Assembly (NCBI GenBank): GCA_012032965.1
Contig: JAAUPT010000072.1
Span: forward strand, 1 to 7,533
From: Nitrospira sp.
Lineage (GTDB): Bacteria > Nitrospirota > Nitrospiria > Nitrospirales > Nitrospiraceae
Length of the DNA stretch: 7,533 bases
Direction of reading: 5' to 3'
Shown here: in pieces, positions 6,198 through 7,533 of the stretch
Layout: each line of letters opens with the position of its first letter
Position numbering within the stretch: position 1 is the stretch's first letter
Notes under the pieces: generated by a model
Databases searched by the model: none
Told to the model about the DNA's origin: nothing
Seen by the model: the letters and a program-made list of their open reading frames with translations, nothing else
Translations under genes and position numbers: made by a program

Positions 6198-6413
6198 ATG
6201 GTGGGATTTTCTATCAAACGCCTGGTGCATGTTCTTTCACTGCTGGGCCGGAAACGGGGCTCCACGCGGAACACGGCGGGAGACAGTCAGGACGAGAAGA
6301 GGCAAACAGCCGGAAAATATTGCTGCCTAACATGCCGAAATCTATTGGTTTTGGGAGATCTAATTTGGACGAAACAAGATCACGGTCCTTGCTTTGCAGA
6401 CGCGCCTCACTGA
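6198..6413 (+). CDS. Possible small cysteine-containing protein, uncertain
   Basis: A 71-residue frame with a basic N terminus (MVGFSIKRLVHVLSLLGRKRG) and a CCLTCRN segment followed by LGDLIWTKQDHGPCF. The C-x2-C then a GDLIWTK-like strand is reminiscent of small zinc ribbons, but the second metal-binding pair is incomplete: only one cysteine, in GPCFADAP. Codons in the first half are G/C-ending, as in real genes here. There is no proper ribosome site, and a hairpin covers the region just upstream. It could be a decayed zinc-ribbon gene or chance. Confidence 0.25.
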   Translation: MVGFSIKRLVHVLSLLGRKRGSTRNTAGDSQDEKRQTAGKYCCLTCRNLLVLGDLIWTKQDHGPCFADAPH

Positions 6414-6774
6414 GCCTGGTGGGCCCTGTAGGGGCCGAATCTACGGTCTGCTGAATAAGAGTGACAAAAGGCCGTTTTTGACAACGCTCGCTATGACAAA
6501 GGTTTTCCCCATTTCATGCTCACTTTCAATAGCGTAGGCCATTCAATAAGTTTCATACTCTTCCCTCCTTCCCTTTCCATTCCCGCCCTGGATGGTCACC
6601 CAAATGGTACCAGTTCAGTCTCCGAGCCGGGTTCTCGCCGCGATTGTAATTCGCAAGGCCGACGCATGTCTCTCTTGAATTGGAGTGACGAACACCCATC
6701 GTGGAGATATAGCGATACCCAAAGCCCGCAGCGCTGACCAGTGTTATCGATGCGAAGCCGGAGATCGAGTGAGA
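6414..6774. other. Intergenic stretch with no clear gene
   Basis: No frame on either strand looks like a protein. Small structures are GGCCC (6422-6426) pairing with GGGCC (6432-6436), and a distant CGCTAT (6489-6494) / ATAGCG (6529-6534) inverted repeat. A perfect -35 hexamer TTGACA occurs on the plus strand at 6478-6483, but there is no -10 at 16-18 bases, so I do not call a promoter. Confidence 0.4.
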
Positions 6775-6885
6775 ATGACCTTCATGGCGTGCAACCGCTG
6801 TCACCGATATTTCCGTAGTGAGTATGGCACCTCGGAATTAGACCAATGCGACATTTGCATTGAGGGTGGCGAGGAGACGAAATAG
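6775..6885 (+). CDS. Very small zinc-ribbon-like protein
   Basis: From ATG 6775 the frame encodes 36 residues with two C-x2-C knuckles: CNRC at residues 6-9 and CDIC at 25-28, separated by 15 residues containing YFRSEYGTSELDQ. That spacing can bind one zinc ion. The frame stays open upstream to an ATG at 6685, adding a further C-x2-C (CYRC) but with less protein-like sequence. A GGAG at 6760-6763, eleven bases before ATG 6775, is a weak ribosome site; ATG 6784 is another option. I do not recognise the family, and a remnant of a larger protein is equally possible. Confidence 0.4.
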   Translation: MTFMACNRCHRYFRSEYGTSELDQCDICIEGGEETK

Positions 6886-6986
6886 GGAATGATTAATGAA
6901 TCGATTCGGTGTCACCATTTGCAACAAAAGACAGACCATTCAAAACGATGTTCATGCTCGGTCCGCCTGCATAACCCTGTGGTTCG

Positions 6987-7533
6987 TCAACTTTTACTTT
7001 TCAACTCCACGTTGATGAGCTTTATTTCTGTGAGATCCGCAAGCCGCGGACACCACCGTGTGCCGGCACGCCACAAGGCCGAGTCCAGTTGGTCGTAGAC
7101 CGTCCCCGGGTGCTCGTAGTGAATTCCGTACGCGTGAGAAGCCGCACGTCGACACGGGAACACGAACGACTTCGTCGACTCGTCAGGCTCCACCTCGAAT
7201 CGTGTCACAGTCAGGTCAAAGGTGAGCCGGATCTTGAACCAACAATGAGCATGATGGTCGTCGACCTGCATCGACTGCTGATAGCACTGCAACACATCAC
7301 GGACATCACCCATGATCAACGATGTGTTTCCCGAAAAGACCTCGGCTCGCTTGTCGAGCACCAAGGCCTTGGCCAGGGACAAGGCGTGTGCGACTTGAAT
7401 CGGGTTCAGGAGGTCGAAAGCTGATTCGTAAATGACAATGTTGGGATGGACTTTAAATTCGCGTAGAGTTCCCCGCTTGGCCAACTCGACGGCTCCAGTA
7501 AAAGTCCACGGCCTGAGATTGGCGGAAACGAAA
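6987..7533 (-). CDS. Unknown protein, 5' end beyond the window
   Basis: The minus-strand frame is open from the right edge (first codon at 7530-7532) to TGA 6987-6989, giving 181 visible residues. A TTG at 7482-7484 could be a start, but the residues before it (RPWTFTGAVELAKRGTL) continue naturally, so the gene most likely begins outside the window. I recognise no family. The visible part has a helical stretch (PIQVAHALSLAKALVLDKRAEVFSG), a mixed segment HCWFKIRLTFDLTVTRFEVEPDE that looks like two beta strands, and a terminal LTEIKLINVELKSK strand. There is no signal peptide or transmembrane segment in this portion. The opposite-strand frame at 7089-7424 looks like its shadow. Confidence 0.55.
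   Translation of the reverse strand, partial: FVSANLRPWTFTGAVELAKRGTLREFKVHPNIVIYESAFDLLNPIQVAHALSLAKALVLDKRAEVFSGNTSLIMGDVRDVLQCYQQSMQVDDHHAHCWFKIRLTFDLTVTRFEVEPDESTKSFVFPCRRAASHAYGIHYEHPGTVYDQLDSALWRAGTRWCPRLADLTEIKLINVELKSKS

Noticed and set aside
6478..6506. TTGACA at 6478-6483 as a promoter for the small downstream ORF
   Set aside because: The bases at the correct spacing read GGTTTT, which is not a -10 element, and the ORF is nearly 300 bases away.
7089..7424. 111-residue plus-strand open frame near the right edge
   Set aside because: Antisense to the longer minus-strand frame; repetitive arginine/valine content typical of a shadow frame.

Overview
The window looks like chromosomal DNA of a Gram-negative bacterium. 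Evidence for this is a predicted outer-membrane beta-barrel protein, an Lgt enzyme, a lipoprotein and a surface-adhesin-E-like protein. Moderately high GC and the gene set (YtxH, Tll0287-like/DUF3365, DUF2007 with a zinc finger) remind me of Nitrospirota (Nitrospira-like). That placement is an inference from family content, not a demonstrated match.

Layout. 1-288: 3' part of a zincin-type metallopeptidase (+). 338-1150: lgt (-), convergent with it. 1151-1598: no gene seen. 1599-1865: YtxH-family small protein (+), convergent with a minus-strand three-gene block. In transcription order that block is an outer-membrane barrel protein (about 4409-3780), a lipoprotein with a family-3 solute-binding domain (3727-2698), and an exported Tll0287-like heme c protein (2681-1936). 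4545-4634: tRNA-Leu(UAA), divergent from the block. It is followed on the plus strand by a one-TM small protein (4684-4929) and a surface-adhesin-E-like exported protein (4959-5433). 5457-5986: minus-strand pair of a C-terminally truncated ParE-like toxin overlapping a DUF2007/zinc-finger gene, driven by a near-consensus promoter. 6055-6986: sparse, with one hairpin and two possible small cysteine-rich ORFs. 6987-7533: unknown minus-strand gene running off the window.

The main discovery from reading frames together is that four neighbouring genes between 1936 and 5433 are broken by single-base indels, each placed most simply at a short homopolymer run. Restoring them gives coherent full-length proteins. 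The DUF3365 gene regains a CLTCH heme c motif that lies beyond its apparent stop, the solute-binding lipoprotein needs two corrections, the barrel protein one or two, and the adhesin-E protein one. The pattern fits long-read sequencing error at least as well as real decay.

Functionally, the minus-strand block could act together at the envelope: an outer-membrane barrel, a lipid-anchored periplasmic ligand-binding protein and a periplasmic heme c sensor-like protein. Lgt, encoded nearby, is the enzyme that would lipidate the lipoprotein. The 5457-6054 region looks like a decayed toxin-antitoxin locus joined to an unrelated gene. No CRISPR array, insertion sequence or complete mobile element was seen.
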